Below, in pieces: positions 1-15,000 of a DNA stretch of 64,000 nucleotides. Origin of the DNA: Caecitellus pseudoparvulus. Taxonomy: Eukaryota; Bigyra: Bicosoecida. Each line of letters begins with the position of its first letter. Position 1 is the first letter of the stretch. The translations under genes were made by a program, and so were the position numbers. The notes under the pieces are model-generated. The model was not told where the DNA came from and searched no databases. It saw only the letters and a program-made list of their open reading frames with translations. The DNA lies in NCBI GenBank assembly GCA_965644315.1, contig CBFFRQ010000034.1, positions 124,001 to 188,000 of the forward strand, given 5' to 3'.

Positions 1-3000
1 CGCCTTCCCCTCGTTCTTCATCAGCTTGATGAAGTCCTGCACGCCCTTGACGCCGTCAGCGTAGACGCCTGCCTCACCAATGAGGGTGTCCATGGTTGCC
101 TTGAGCACTGCCTTGATACACACGCTGCCTGTCATGCAGGCTTGCAAGTCGAAAGTGTTGACCAGGGCCGGCAGGCGCTCCTTCAGCTGAGCGATCACTT
201 CAGCGTGCTTCTCCGTGTCTGCCAGCATGTTGCGAGCATTCTCCGCCGCGTCAAACAGCGTCACAGCGCTGTTCACACTGCTGGAAATGGCGACTGGCAC
301 GGCCTTGACAGCCTGCAACGCCGCGGCGACGTCGGAAAACACCTTCACCACGGCCTTGCGCGCGTCCAGGAAGTCAATGGCGTCCTGGCCGTAGTCCAAC
401 AGCTCCCGGACGCTGCGCGCCACCCGGGCAACAAACTCGAAGACGCCAGCCAGCTTGTCAAGGATGTAGGAGAGGAGTTTGCTGCTGGTCTCTTCCAGGA
501 ACGCCTGCCCCTTGTCCAGCAGCCTGGAGATGGTGTCGGGGACAAAGTTGGCGAAGGAGACGGCGTAGCTTCGCAGGACCTCCACCCACGAGCTGATGAG
601 GCCCTCCAGACGGTCAATGAGGCCCTGCACCAGCCCGCGAATCATGTCCACGACCGCGCTGGCATCCACCATCTTTGATGCCACCTGCTGCACCTTTCGA
701 GCTGTGGTAAGTATGTCCTTCGCCTTGGTGGCCACCTCCACGAGCAGCTCGCCAGCTTCGAAGACAGTACCCGACACGGATTCCGGCATGCCCTGCGCCA
801 TGCCGAGGGCGGCTGTGCCGACCTCCTTCACAAGGTCCACCACGGGGAAGGCCTTGTCAAGGAGTGTGTCGGTGACATTGGACACCTTCTGCACGAAGCG
901 CAGGGCCTTGTCCACCGTCGAGCTGTTGGACGCGAAGGATTCCACCTTGTCCAGAATGACGCCAGTGAAGTTGCTCAGCTTTTCGATGCCGAGGTCCACA
1001 ACACCCTGCACCTCGTCGGCGATGCGGTTCGCAAGACTGACCAGGACAGTGCGCAGGTCCTCCACATACTCGTCAGCCAGGGACCGCATGTTTGCGATGA
1101 GCTGGTACATGCGCGGCTCCACCTGTGCGCGAACAAAGTCGGCAATCGCATCGGAGTCGGTCAACACATCGAAGACATCGTTGGCAATGTCCATGTAGCC
1201 TTGCAGCTGAGCCTGCACGTCTCCTACAACAGCGTCGATGTTGGCGGACAGGGATAGGATTTGACTCGTCCACCCGTCCAGCGTGTCGATGGTGGGCCCC
1301 AGCACTGCGTCCAGTCGTTCAGCAATGCCCTGCACCACAGGCTTCACTCCCAGGACTGCGTCCACTGCCTTGAGAAGTGGCGCTGGGGAGGGGAGTTTGG
1401 ACACGACCTTGGACACCAGGTCCTCAGCCATGGCCAGCACACGGTTCTTCAAGTTAATAACGCGGCCACCCACCGCGTCTGCCAGCTGCTTGATCTCGTC
1501 CCGCGCCAGAGTCAGCTGTGCTGCGGACGACGCACCCGCAGCCTTCATCTTCGCCACCTGCAGGGCTTTTGCCGCAGAGGCCTCAAATGCCGCTAGATCC
1601 CCCAGAGCCAGGGACAAGACGTCTGTGGACTGGGCCGGCACGGACAAGAGCGCCGTCTGCGCCGAAGCCAGAAGCGGGCCCAGTCCAGGTGAGGCCGCAA
1701 GTGTGCTTGGCGTGGCAGCTTGAACAACTGCTGCAACACGCTGCAACATGGCAACAGCTTGGAGCGCTTCGTGCCCGTCTGGAGGGACAGTTGCGAAGAG
1801 GGAGGCTTCCTCGGTGTCGTCCAGTGCCGCCTCTGCTGCGTTGAGGTCGACGGAAACGCTGGCCCACTGCGCTTGGGAGTCCTCAGGCAGGCTGGCCAGG
1901 GCATCTTCACTGTCCACCAGCCCACTGGCAAGCAGGAAGAGGGCATCAGAGAGGGTGCCAGCTTCATCATTCGCCAGAGCAAGGGTGGATGTGGACGCTG
2001 CTTCAGCCACTGGCTTCAGCGCCCCAGCCGCAGCCTGCAATGCTTCGATGAGAATCCCAGAGCGCTGTGGAATGCTGACTTCCTCATCTCCCAGGGTATC
2101 CAGTGCGAGGATCACTGCCGTCGCGGTCTGGACAGCCCCAGCTGACACTGAAATGTCGGACACCGCTGCAGCTGTCGCGCAGTGCAGCAGAGCAATCTCA
2201 GCAGCCCGCACACCAGCAAGCTGGGCTGACAGCTCCAGCGGCGTGGGCCCTGTCGCGGACAGAACGTCTGACGCGTCTGACACTGCGGCATGCACACTCT
2301 GGAGCGCAGCAAGCAATGCATCTCGAGCGTCAGTTGGGACGCTGGAGAGAGGCAGGGGAGGGAAGTTGGCCAAGGGGGATGCCGCTTGGATGCCGGCAAG
2401 AGCCTCGACAGCAGCCGAGGCAGACTCATCGGCCGCCAAGATCAGTGCGCCTTCCTCAGAGTCATCGTCGGGCGCAAGCCCTGTCGCAGGAGGACCGGTG
2501 AAGGCCTTGAGCGTGTCCAAGGATGCCTTGAGCTCGTGCAGGTCCAGTGCTGTGGCGGGGCCACCCGCCACCACAGCGTGCGAAAACGCAGCAGCTGACG
2601 CCAACGCCCCCGCGAGGTCCTCTGCGAATTCGGATGCAGACGCAGCATCTTCCACTGCCGCGACGTCGGCCAAAGCCTGGTTGCTGGCAAGCGTCGCTGC
2701 AGCCCCTGCCGCTATCGTCGACGCTGACGCGGGGTGCAGGGGGCTAGAGGTGTCAAGGCCCGGGACCTCAGGCAGCTCTGCGCCTGGGGCGGCAGTGGCG
2801 GCAAAGTACGTTGCCAGGTACCCAACCAGAGCAGGCACATCTTCACAGTCGCCAAATCGCAGGGGCATGGCGCTCAATGCGTCCAGTCCCGCCTCGGACG
2901 CATCCCAAGCGATTGGGATGCCAGTGTCCGCAGGGGCGGCCTCTGCAGCGGCGCTCAGCCAAGCAGCCAGTGCCGTGCTGGCCTGCACATGTGCGTGTGC

Positions 3001-6000
3001 AGCTGCTTGGGCGACAGGCAGCGCTGCAGCCCAGATAGCAGCGCAGTCATCGGTTTCCCCAGTCCCAGCGCACATGCCAAGGATGGGGGTCGCATCCATG
3101 CTGTCCACGTACGCAGTCAGCGCGTCTGCGAGTGGCTGTAGGTCCTCCTGAGGCATGCTCTGCACTGCAGCGAGCACTGCTGATCCAGTGGCGGTAGCAG
3201 CGGCGCAAGCGCCGCCGTCGCTGGCCAGAGCGGCCACGTGAGCCATGGCAGGTCCAAACGTTGGCGACAGTCGCAGCGATGCCAGGGCAGTCTCCGCGAA
3301 GAACGACTGCAGCAAGGCAGCAGCAGCAGAGGTCTGGCTGGCGGCGGTGTCGATGAATAGGGGGTCGGCGTCATCTCCCAGAGCATCGTTGCAGGCAAGC
3401 GTGGAGTCCAGGAAGTCCGCAAGACGCGCGATGGCCCGCACCTGGCGCTGAGCTGTCAGAGACGTGGGCATGGTGGTGAGCTGGTCATCCGTGGTGGTGC
3501 CGTCAGAGCCAACACGCTCGACAGCTTGCATCACCAGGGCAGACTCGGCGCAGAGGCCGGAACACGCAGCGACGGTGCTGTTGCACATGGTGTCAAGGCC
3601 GACCCGCACGAAAACGCTTGGGTTGAGAATGGGGCCTGCCAGCGGCTGCAGGCGCGTGATTTCTGCCACGAGAGCTGCCTGGGCAGCATGCAGTGTGTCC
3701 ATGACAGCAGGCACGGTGTCTGCCGCGCCAGCTGCACCTTGCAGCGCGGCTTCTTCCAGCGCAGTCCCGAGCGACTCGGACGACTCCAGCATGAGACTGG
3801 CAAAGTCCAGAGCTTGGCCAATAGTGCCGACAGAACCAAGTGCGTCAGTTGTCAACTGTGTGTCGAGCATACTTGTTGCAATGGCGGCGTCCAACGTGTC
3901 CAGTGGGGGCACCTCCACAGAGCCCGTGTCGCCGCCCAGCGCAGCGGCAAGAAGCTCCACCTCTTCCAGCGGCAAGGCGAGCCCAGCACTCTGCACCGCC
4001 AGCATGTGGGGTAGAATACGCAGAACGTCGCCTTCGGGGTCTTCTTCGCCCGCTGTGGTGACGCTGCACTGCGTGAGGGCATCAGAGAAGGCGACACCCT
4101 CGTCGGTGGCGCCGAATGACGTGTCGTCTGCAGCCACGGCATCCAAAAGCTCCGCACATAGTGCGGGGACGCTCTGCACCAGCGCCAGTGTTGGGGCGTG
4201 GGAAGCAGCAACACCGGCGTCAAAGGTCACCCCCTTGCTTGCGATTGCGGACAGGGCGGCGGCAGACGCCTCAGACACCAACTCCTGCGACACGGCCAGC
4301 CACTCCACAACATCCCCCGTGGTGGTGGCCAGCGACAGCTCAACCAGCTGCGCGGAGAGGCCGTCAATGGACTCCACTGTGGCAGCTGCAGCGTCCACAT
4401 CTGCAGCTGCGGCAGTCTGGTGCCCGGTGGAGAGCAGAGAGAGGTGCAGGAAGGCGCCGCCAAGCTCCCAGGCCGCCACTGCTGCGCCCAGGTGTGCGCC
4501 CCACTGTACCTGACTCAGGCACGACACGCAAGGCACATCGGCCAACCCAGCACCGTGCAAGGCCAAGGACTCGACGGGCAAGCTGGTTGACTCAGACGTC
4601 GCACCAGCTCGGTGCGCATACCCTGCCTCGGCGAACGTGCGCAGCACTGCAGGCTGCATGCTCGCAAGCCACACAGAACCTGCTGCGGCAGCCAAGCCCT
4701 CATGGTCAGCGCAAGCTGCTGTCACGGCGGACAAAGACGACAGAGTAACAGGTGCTCCGGCGCCAGTTTGTGGCGTGTCGGGGGCCACAGTCGCAGCAAG
4801 CTGGCTGGCGTGCAAGCTACCGAGCGTCGCATCGCATGCCTCCAGAGGTGTGGCCGACATGGCCGCAGCCAGCGCACCTGCTTCGACTGGCGACGACAGC
4901 AACGGCCCGTGCAGGGCCAGCATGGCGTCCTCCCACCCCTCCGGCATGGAGGCAGCCCACACTGCAGGCAAGGTTTCGGGGGCCTCAGTAGTGGTGGACT
5001 CACCCTCAGGCTGCAGCACCGCCAGTGCCCCCGTCGCGAGAATGTCGGAGACGGCCATGGGCAGCAGCTGCACTGCGACGACGGCAGCTGCCGTGTCGTG
5101 CACTGCCCGCAGCCAGGCTGTGTCGGCGGCGGCGGGAGACACGGCACGCAGCGCAGCTTGAGCAGCTGACAGGAGCTCAGCGAGCTCTGCCGCCTGCGCT
5201 GGCTGCACAGAGGCCACGGAAGTTCCAGCCCGCACCCACACGTCCAACGCGGCCAACACCGCCCCTAGTGCCTCGCTGGCCTCCAGCATGCCCGGCTCCG
5301 CATCAGCCAGTGTGGATGTGGCGGCATGGGCTGCTGTCAACGCGTCCACCGCATCAAGAATGTTCAGGCCTGCTCCGGTCAGCGAAGAGCTGGGCGTGGA
5401 GCTGCCGGAGGTGCCAGACCCCGGCGTCGTCGCAGTTGTCGTGGTCGTGGTCGTTGCGGTGGGCTCTGGTGACTCGGCCTCCGTACCGCCAGTGGTTTCC
5501 TCCTCATCACCACCAGTGCCAGTGGGCGACGTGGGGCTCGTGCCCTCAGTCGCGGTCGCACCCGTCTCGGTGCCGGTTGAGGAGGGCGTCGTGGAGGTGA
5601 TGGGGTTGCCAGCCACAGGCTCAAAGAAGGCGGTCGCCGCATCCATCACAGCGCTCTGAGCGAAGTCTGCACGTTGCAGCCCTGTGCTGGACAGGTACTG
5701 CAGCAGCAGGCCTGCTGGAGACTCAGAGTGCGGGAAGCCCAGCACTGCGCTGGAGGTGAAGGCCAGCACTGTGGCGGGCGCAAAGGCGCCCTCACCGTGT
5801 TCCTCCGTCAGTCCGGAGGTGCGAGCTGCCAGGGCGGAGCGCAGGGCCTGGCCCACATCAACAAGGATGTGTTCCTCCACCCCCGCAGCGACGAAGTGCA
5901 GGCAGCGAGTGAAGCTTGCCAGGCCGCTTGTCTGGGCCCACTCACCGGCCTGGTCGGCGATTGCGACGAGGTCGCCAGGCGACTGGGGAAAGTCGACCAC

Positions 6001-9000
6001 GGGCTCGCCAAGCTCTGCGTCAAGCGGCTCAGGCTGCGTCACGGGCTCGCTGGCATCCAACCGCAGATGCACGGAGTCGGGGCTGAGGGCCGCCACTTCA
6101 AACACGCGCACAGCTTCCCAGTCCACTTCCACGTGCAGGGTCGCAGTCCACGCACAGTCGGCAGTGCACACTGTAAAGGCCGCTGCAGTGGGCCCGTCGC
6201 CCACGGCAGCAAGCCACGCAGGGGCGCTGTCTTCAAAGCCTGACGAGGACGCGAGGCCTGCAACAGTCAGCGCCTCCGGCACGAGCCAGGTCCGATCCAA
6301 GGTGAAGGCGCTCGCACAGGCTGAGGAGGCACACTCCCTGTCCAGAGCCAGAACGGTGCCGATGGGGAGCTGCCCCCAGGCCTCCAGCCCCGCCGAGCCC
6401 ATGTCGTACGCCGTGGTGGGGGCCGTGAACACTTCCTCTGAGTCTGTCGGCGTCAGCACCTCCACTTCAACCGAAGCCGCGCCGAGGGCCAGCAACACGG
6501 CAAGCGGGGTATCGGGGAAGGACGCCAGGTCCACGCGCACGGCCGTGTGGGTGGAGGGGCCTGACAGGGCGGCTTGCAGGGCCATTGCAGCTGCCTTCAG
6601 AGACAAGGCACCAGACAGGCCGCCTTCCCCGGCAGTGGCAGCGGCAGTTGCCGTCCCAGGCCCCGTCGCCACCGCCCCCACCAGGGCTGCCATGTCGTCG
6701 GCGAATGCGGAGAGGGCGGCGGTGCCCACGGTGGTGCCCAGGCCCACCATGTGTGGTGCATAGGCCGATGACAGCAGCGCAGCATGTGTGTGGGAGAGAG
6801 CGGATCCTGCGACCGAGTGGTCGGCAAGGGCGACCCGCCCAGCGACGCCGGCGCTCGTGAACTGCACTGAGGAGGCAAGCAAGAAGCGCTGCGCCGACAC
6901 GGTGGCCATGTGGTGGGACACCTGTGCGACAGTGGCCGCAGCTTCTGCCAGGTCCGCCGTCTGACCTGCCAGGTGCGCGTGCAGTGCCGCGGCGATGAGA
7001 GGGGCAGGGCACTGTGTGCATGCGAGCAGGGTGTCGGCGGTGCTGGGCTGCAGTGCCTGGCCGCTGCTCAGTGCCCCAGCCAGCGCTGACATGGCGGCAG
7101 ACTCCTGCGAGGAAGCCCCGGGCCAGGCCTGCGCCAGGGCGGTCTGCATCAACGCGGAAACTTCAGGTGCCGCCTGGGTGCTCGTGAACACGCCCCACGC
7201 AGCCGCTGACAGCTGCGTCGCAGTGGCGTGGCTGGCTTGCGTGAAGCCGGTCGCTTCCACAGCTTCGCCACCCGAGAGCTCTGCAAAGTTTGTGATGAGC
7301 CGCTCAGCCCAGGATCGAGAGTTGAACTGGGCGGCAGCGGCCTGTGCCAAGGCCGCCCCATGCACGCGGGTGCTGAGGAAGACAGAGTCAGCATCGCCGC
7401 TTGCCGCAAGGTGGGCCAGGGCTTGCCGCAGCATGGGCAGATCCCCCAGCACCAACTGCACTTCTGAGTCGGAGCCCCAGCGGCCCAGAGCACTGGCGGC
7501 GACATTGGACAGTGTCGACACCAAGACTGCCTGCCTGTGCGGCAGGGCAGCTGTGGCCACAGACGCCAGGAAGCCCGCTGAGGCGAGGAAGCCAGAACAG
7601 GCTGCACTGACGCACTGCAAGTCGCCCTCCGACACTGCGCCCAGCAGTTCGCTCTGTGCCTTGGCCCAGAGGCGTGCGTCGCCAGCGAGGGCAGCGGCAG
7701 AGGCCACTTGCCCTGCGGGCATGTGAAGGTGGGCGGAAGCGGCGGGCCTGCAAGCCCACTCGAGGCTGGCGCCGAGAACGGTGACCACTTGGTGCGCCAC
7801 CTCCCACGGCAGGTCGAGTTGCTCAGGGCATACCACCTTCTCGTCCACCTTTGTGAAGGATACAGTTTCGACGCCCGGCGCCGAAAAGCCCTTGGAGGAC
7901 GTCTTGCCCAGAGATGCCTGCACGGTGCAGGAGTCGAGGTCCACTTCAGCACTGGCGGCGGTGCCTGAGGCCACGAGCTGCTCCAAGGCGCTGTGCGACT
8001 CGTGCAATTCCGTGCATGTGCCCGGTGCCCCTGCAAGGGCCAGCTTGGCGGCTGAGAGGATCTCGTGCATGCCAAGCGCAGTTGCCTGCTCCGTTGGGAT
8101 GGAATCCAGCCACGCGAGTACAGACTGCGACACGCCGTGTCGGTGGGCCTCTGAAAACTGCGTCTGGGTCTGTAGCGCACCCACCATGCTCATTATCCCA
8201 GCCACATTGGCGGCACCCTGCAGCGTTACCAGGGCGGGTTGACCGGCGTGGTCGGGGCCGGGCAGCACTGCCCACAAGGCGCTCTGCAGCGCAGACGCCG
8301 CCCCGTCGTCCCCCGCATCCACTTGCTGCACAGCCACAGCGTCCAGCACGAGGGAGTTCATCACCGATGTGCCCAAGGCCGCGCTGGCGCCGGTGGGGGC
8401 AACCAGCGTGCCGGGGTTTGATAGCAGCCAAGCCGACGCCACAGCCAACCGGCCAGCCACATCGGCACCCACTGCACATGGCCCCGCTGCGCAAGCTTCG
8501 GCAGCCAGCGAGATCTGGGCCAGGCGCTGCTGTGCGGTGGCAACGTCGTTTGTCAAGGTGTCGGCCAGGTACTGCCCGGCCCAGTGAGCTGCGCTGGCCA
8601 GTGTTTCTGGGCGCAGGCTTGCAGCGTGCACGCCAGAGTGCGGCACGAGGAACACGCGCAGAGCCAGGGTAGCGGGAGCCATGATGTCCACCCACGGTGG
8701 GCTGCAGGTGAGGGTGGGGCAGTCTGCCCCGCCGACCAGCCCGCGGAGGCCACTGGTCACAGCTTCCCCGGCACTGCCCATGCCAGCAATGTCGGCCGCA
8801 ATGAACTCAGGGCGAAGGGTGGCCTGGGCACGCCACACGGCACTGATGAATGCCCGCATGGCGTCTGCCAGGGCTGTCAGCGTGGAGGGACCAGCCTTGA
8901 GTGCGACAGAGGCAGGGAAGCCGTCTGCACAGACACCGGTGCAGGGCAGTGCAGCGGCGAGGGAGGTGGACACGGTGGTGCCGGCGCTGACCAGGTCTGC

Positions 9001-12000
9001 CACGCCGTCCATCACGGCTTGCAGGTCTGCCGAAATGCCGTACTCCCCGATGAAGTGCTCTGTCAGCTGGCTCTGCGTCTCCCTGGCCAGCTGCAGGAAC
9101 GCCTGCACTGTGGCCTTCACCTGTAGCTCGCGGAAGGCGGCGGCGAGGCCCTCTGCCGCCTGCAGCTGCACTGACGCAGACAGCAGGGCAGCTGCACTGG
9201 TCAGGCGCTCGGCGCTTTCGGCGCTGGGGCTTGTCCATGTCGGCACGTGTGAGTTGACAATCGCGCCAGCGGCGGCGGCATCCAGCGCTTCCGTGGCGCC
9301 AGCAGCCTCCGCAGCGGCCTTCAGGCCAGCTGCCACCAGGTGGTTGTGCAGCGCAACGTGCATGGGCTGCATGGCGAGGGCGCCCACTTGCCCCCCGAAC
9401 ACCAAGCCGGCCACAACTTCAGCCAGCGTGCCCTGCTCTGTGGGAAGCCCCAGTGCAGTGAGCACTCCATCCGGCACGGCATTGCCGCCCAGCAGCGCTG
9501 CGCCACCGACGAACTCTGCGTTGCCCAGACGTCGGAACGCCTTTGTTTCCGCTGCCGCCAGAACGTGGGCGGCATCCTGTGTCAGTGCCAGGAGAGGTCC
9601 CATGTCCACCGGCACGGGATCCGTCAGCGTCACCATCAGCTCGACACTCCAGTGCTCGGCTTGACCACCTGCACTCAGCTCCACCAGCTGCTGCGTGAAC
9701 GTCGCAGCCTCCTCCACGCTGGCGACCGCCATGGCTTCGACGCGGAAGGGGGGGGACAAGTCTGGCCACAGCGCTGTGAGGTTCCCTGCCAGACTGGCTG
9801 ACAACTGGAACAGGTGAGCCACGGAGCCGCCGATGGCGGGACTCAGGGGCGAGACTGCAGTCAGTGTGTCTGCAGCCAGGAAGGCGTCCACTGTGTCTGC
9901 CAGCAACATGCTCTGGGCTGCCCCGCCTTCCAGCGCCACACTGCCCTCGCCGGCCTCCAGCGCGCTCACCACCGACGCGGCGGTGGATGTCAGGATGTGG
10001 CTGGCCACAAGGGCCGCCTGCACAGCAGGCACGTCTGTCAGCAGCGCCACCAGCGGCGACGCAGCGAACGTCGACAGGGCTGCTTCGGCTGCACCAGGAC
10101 TGCTCGCCGCTGCCTCACCGTCAAACAAGTCTTGCAGCGTCAAGAGCAGTGAGTGGGACACGGTGAAGTTCTTGCTGCGGTACACATGCACCTGTCCTGC
10201 ATGGGCGCACTGTGAGAATTCAGGGGCCTCCAGCGGAACTGAGGTGGCGTTGACTGCCACCTGCGCAGCCGCCGCAATGGAGCGCAGGCTCTCAAATGCG
10301 TCCGCAATGCACGGCCGGTGCTGCGCAACGTGCGGGAAGTAGCCACTCACGGTGTCCACAGCAGCCAGGACCGCCGCCTCGTCCAACACCTCGGGCTGCT
10401 CTGCGTCCTGTGCGTTCGTGTCCCAATCCTGCAGCAGCGCCAAGGCTGTCAGCGCAGCCGGGTGGGACTGTGCCTCGACCAGAGCGGCTTGAGTAGAGGT
10501 CAAGTCGCCCACAGCGGAACACACAGCGTGCCAGAATGGCTCAGACTCAGGGGTGGAGGGGACGCCCCCGCCGCATTCGGCTGGCAGCGCCGATGCAATG
10601 GCTGTTTCGACTGCCCCTGCTGCAGTGCTGATGGCGTCTGTGAGGCCGGCGATGCCCAGATCATCTGCCGCTGCAGGCGTGTTGAAGACCTCAAGCAGCG
10701 CACGGGGTGCGTCCAGTGGCGTGATGGCATCCTGTGCTGCAGCGCAAACTCCGGCCATGCCCGAGGCAGCGTTTGCTGAGCGCGCGCCCACCGCACGCAG
10801 CGACAGGGGCACCATGCTCGCCGTGCTGGAGCCCTGCAACCACGTGCCGATGCGCACAGCGCCGTCCAGCAGCCCTGAGCCAAACTCCAGAGAAGCATGG
10901 TCCAGCACTGCGGCGATGGTGTCAGCTGCCACCTGCATGGCACTGCCAATGGCTTGGATGTCAGAGCAGCTGTCTGTAGCTGTCGGCACCGCCGCGAGGG
11001 TCGCAGAAGCGACCACTGCGTCCCTGGTCACATTCTGTGCGACTTCCAGCTGGTGGGTGAGGTATTGGGCCAGGTTCCCAGCCGCGTTTACGCCCACCGC
11101 GGTGGCAGCTGCGCGGAACTCGGCTGTGGCCGTGCCTCGTGCGATTCGGCGCCCAATGGTCGCTGACCACTCCTGCCCGAACGGGGCCGCAGGGAACGAC
11201 GTTGTGCTGAGCGCAATGCATGCGGCGCTGATCACACCACGCTTGTGAGGCGCTGAGCCGCTGCACGGCTCCGCAGCGGGGAGGGGTGTGACGCTTTGAG
11301 CTGGGAGCTGGGGCTGGACGCCACCAGGCCGCACGTCCATCAGCTGCGCGGCGATGCTCCCCAACTCCTGAGTCGCAGCTCCCATGGACTGCAGCGTCGC
11401 ATCGTGTGCTTGGATCGCGGCCAGGCCAGATGGGGCTGCCAGTGAAATGAGCATTGCGGGGGTCAGCCCCAAGTCCACGAGGAGCGTCTCATGCACCGGG
11501 AACTGCTGCTCGGCGTCGTTCTGGTGCGCGAGGTGCAGGAGCAGCAGTCTGTCCAGCTGCTCAGCCCAAGCGTCGGCACCTTGGGTGAGGGCGGCGACTG
11601 AAGGCTGGAGATCTCCGAAGCGCCCGGCTGCAGCACGAGGGAAGGATGCAGCGGGGACCTCTGCCAGTTGAAGTGCGAGCGGCATGATGTCCACTCCTGT
11701 CTCCAGTACAGAGCGCGTCGTGTCGAGCTGCAGGAGCCACTCGAGAAAGTGCCGGTCGTCAACACTGGCGGAATAACGGGTGACAGTGGCAGCTGACGTG
11801 AACACATTGCCCCTGGCGACGGAGCAACCTGGCGTGCGAAGCAACGAATGAAAAAAGCGGAAGCACAGCAGAGCGCCCTGCAGGGCGGCAGCGGCGCTGG
11901 ACTGCCAGTCTGCCAGCGCGGAGGCGCAGGCAGCCGCCAGCACTGCAGAGGCGTTCCCTGCTGCTGCACGGTGGTTCACGCCGCACTGCACGGTGGACGG

Positions 12001-15000
12001 TGACAGGGCATCGAACGTGGCCGAGCTGTTGCCTCCGATGACTTGAGCGAGATCCCAAGCGGTCTGCACGCCAGGCTGCACGCTGCTTGCACTGGCGCCA
12101 GGATTGCCCCAGGCTTCGATGGTGTCAGCGACCAAAGCAGTCGCATTGGACAGCGCGCCGATGTAGCCATCGTAACTCACGATGGGCTCGCTCAGAGTTG
12201 CATCCTCGGGCGTTCCACTCGTCCACAGCACCATGGTACGCAGCACTGCCGCATGCAGCGACATGGAGGCAATGATTTCCCCACATCCCTGGGTTGTGCA
12301 GTCGGACTGCAGAACGCCCAGCGCCGATTCAGCCAGATCTGCCGAGCCTTGCAGCTCCAGCAGCTTCTTGTTGCCACCATCTGCAAGCTTCTTCAGATCC
12401 TTCACGTGGGTCTTCTTGCGGTCTTGCTTGTTCAGGAGCCCCAAGTTGTACTTGACCTGCGGTCCCAGACGCTCCATAAGGGGCACCGTCAAGTTGCGAG
12501 CTTGCTGGACGAGGGCAGTCAGCGACAGCATGGCGGCGTCCAGACTTGGCGAGAACGTTGCCAACTCCGATCGCAGAGCCAGAGCGCTCGCCTTGAAGTC
12601 AGACTCTGCTGCAGAAAGAGTGACCCGCACCGGTGCGACTGGCACCGCCCATGCAGCGGCGGCAGCCAAAGCCGGGGCATTCTCCGGCGCGAACTGCTGC
12701 AAGACCTGATCTTTCGTGCCTTCCAGCGTGTCTTGCGTTACTTGCAAATCCGCCAGTGCTTGGACCGCAGCGCGTGCAGCTTGACTGGCAGCCGACGCAG
12801 TCGCCCCGTGCAGCGCAAGCGACGAGCCAGCAGCACCAGCTGCCTGAACTGCCGCGTCCAGAACGTCGCTGGCTGCCCGCAACAGGGCAGGCTGCAGATT
12901 CCTCCACTGCTGCACCAGCGTGCTGTGGGTCCACTCGCGCAAGGCGCCCTCCAAGCGTGCCAAAGCTGAGCGAAGGGACGTGGCAGTGTGCAGAATACGT
13001 GCAGGCGCGCCGTCCACAGCAACAGGGGTGGAGAGGACACTGGCCCCAGACATGGCTTCCTCTGCTGCAGACAGCAAGGCCGCCGCTTGGCGGGCGACAC
13101 TGCGCAAGTTGAGAGAAGGCAGCGTGGCCAGCACAGAGCGCACGAGCGCCAGGGCATCCTCGGCGAATGCAGCGGCGGTTACGCGAAGCCCGTCAATGGC
13201 CACAAAGAGGGTATTGTCCAGGGCGCCACTTGCGAATGCCTCAGCTTGGACGGCAGCGGCCCAGTCTTCTGCAGCTGCCAGCGCAGATTCTGTGGAAGAC
13301 GCCAGGGACGCTTGCGCTGTGCCCAGTTGGTCGACGTAGCGCGGCCTGAACTCGGCGATGAGGGAGCCGACCAGAGCCCCGAACGGATCTGCCGCCATCT
13401 CTTCTGCTGTGCCCACTTCCAGAGTTGTCGCGTGGGTCTTGAACTCCACCATGGTGTCAGCTAGGAAGCCGTCCAGCGCTGCGAACTGGTCATTGTACGC
13501 GTCCAGCTCGTTGCCGCTGGCGCCGTTCATCACTTCCAGAGCACCAGTGACATCATCACCGATGACAGCGGCGAGGGTGCCAGCAATGTCGTCCAGCAGG
13601 GAACCCGATCCACTGAGCACCTTGTGCACAATCTGGATACCATTGCGAACCAGGGTTGCGTTGGACACCAGTCCGTCAGTGAACTCTCTCCCTCGCAAGA
13701 TGACCTTGTCCACGACATCCAGCACCGACAGCACCCGATCCCCGTATGACGTGATATTTGAGTACCACTCATTCAAATCGTCCAGGTGGCCCTGGATCAT
13801 CTCGATCACGGGGGGGTCTGCAATGTACTCCAGCTTCTCCTGCACCGCTGCCAGCTGGCCATCCACGGCATCAATGAACTCTTGCACCCGGAGAAACTCC
13901 AGTGCTTGATCCAGATATCCATCGACAATGGCCAGGAAGGCTTCCGTGTCTCGCAGGGTGTCGATGAAGTCGGAAAGGCGCTCAGAGTAGCCCACGAGCG
14001 TGTCATAAACTTTGTCGAAGACGGAGATACCCTTCCGCATGAGTTCCTCGACCTGCTCTGCGATGCCCAGCAGCTTCTCTGCGATAGACTTGACGCTGGT
14101 GATGATGTTGTCGGCAAAGTCGTTGAACTTGGCGATAAGGTCTCGCGGCACGAGGCCGATGGCTGAGAAGCCAAAGTTCAGAGCAGCCTTGGCGTCCAAC
14201 AGCACCAGCTCGAAGCGGAGCAAGTACGCAGAGACGCGGGCCGTGTTGAAGACGTCCAGCTCAAACAGCGCACCGAACAAGCTGAGGTCCAGCTCCACCG
14301 TGTCGCGCAGTTTGAAGCCAATGTACGCCCCGATGTAGGTGCTGCCAAACAACTTCTCCCACCCCTCGTCGATGCCGGTCTTGAAGTAGATCTTCGTGTT
14401 GCTGGGGTTCAACACCTCCAAGATGCGCTCCCAGATGGAGGTCAGACTGCGTCGAGCAGCCAAGACCCGGGAGCCCAGTGCTGGCGAGCCAGTCCAGGCC
14501 GCCACCCGACCCTGCATGGTCTCTGCACGCCGAGCAGGCACAGAGGCAGCCTGCACCAGCTCGTCAGCGTGCAGTGGCGCGTTGGCATCGGGCGCAGGGA
14601 GGTGCTTGGCCAGGACACGTGCGACGCTCTGCGCCATGGCCTGGTCGTGGGTGCACTGCGTGCGGCACTGGCGGTCGCAGCGGTCCAGGGAGCGATGCAC
14701 ACAAGGCGCGGTGCACAGGTCCACGCAGTCCTCCCAGTTGCGCAGGGAGCCAGCTTCCAGCATGCCTGCCAGAGCGGCTGTCGTGGCAGGCGTCAGGCGC
14801 CCAGCGGGGATGGCCTCCAGCGCTGCCACGGCGTGAGCACGCATGGCCTCGTCAGAGTCCTCAGCCACCAGCGTCTCCACCAACACCTCTTCCACGTTGA
14901 TGGCCAGAGCAGTCCAGTGCTCCAGGACGCTGAAAGCGTGCCGGCGCAGGGTGCGCTTGGAGTGTGTGAGGAAAGGCAGCACCCGCTCCTGCCGCCCCTC

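Noticed and set aside
1748-3151. 467-codon plus-strand frame rich in Ala/Ser
   Set aside because: Antisense to the continuous giant gene; low-complexity Ala/Ser composition mirrors Ala/Ser codons on the other strand.
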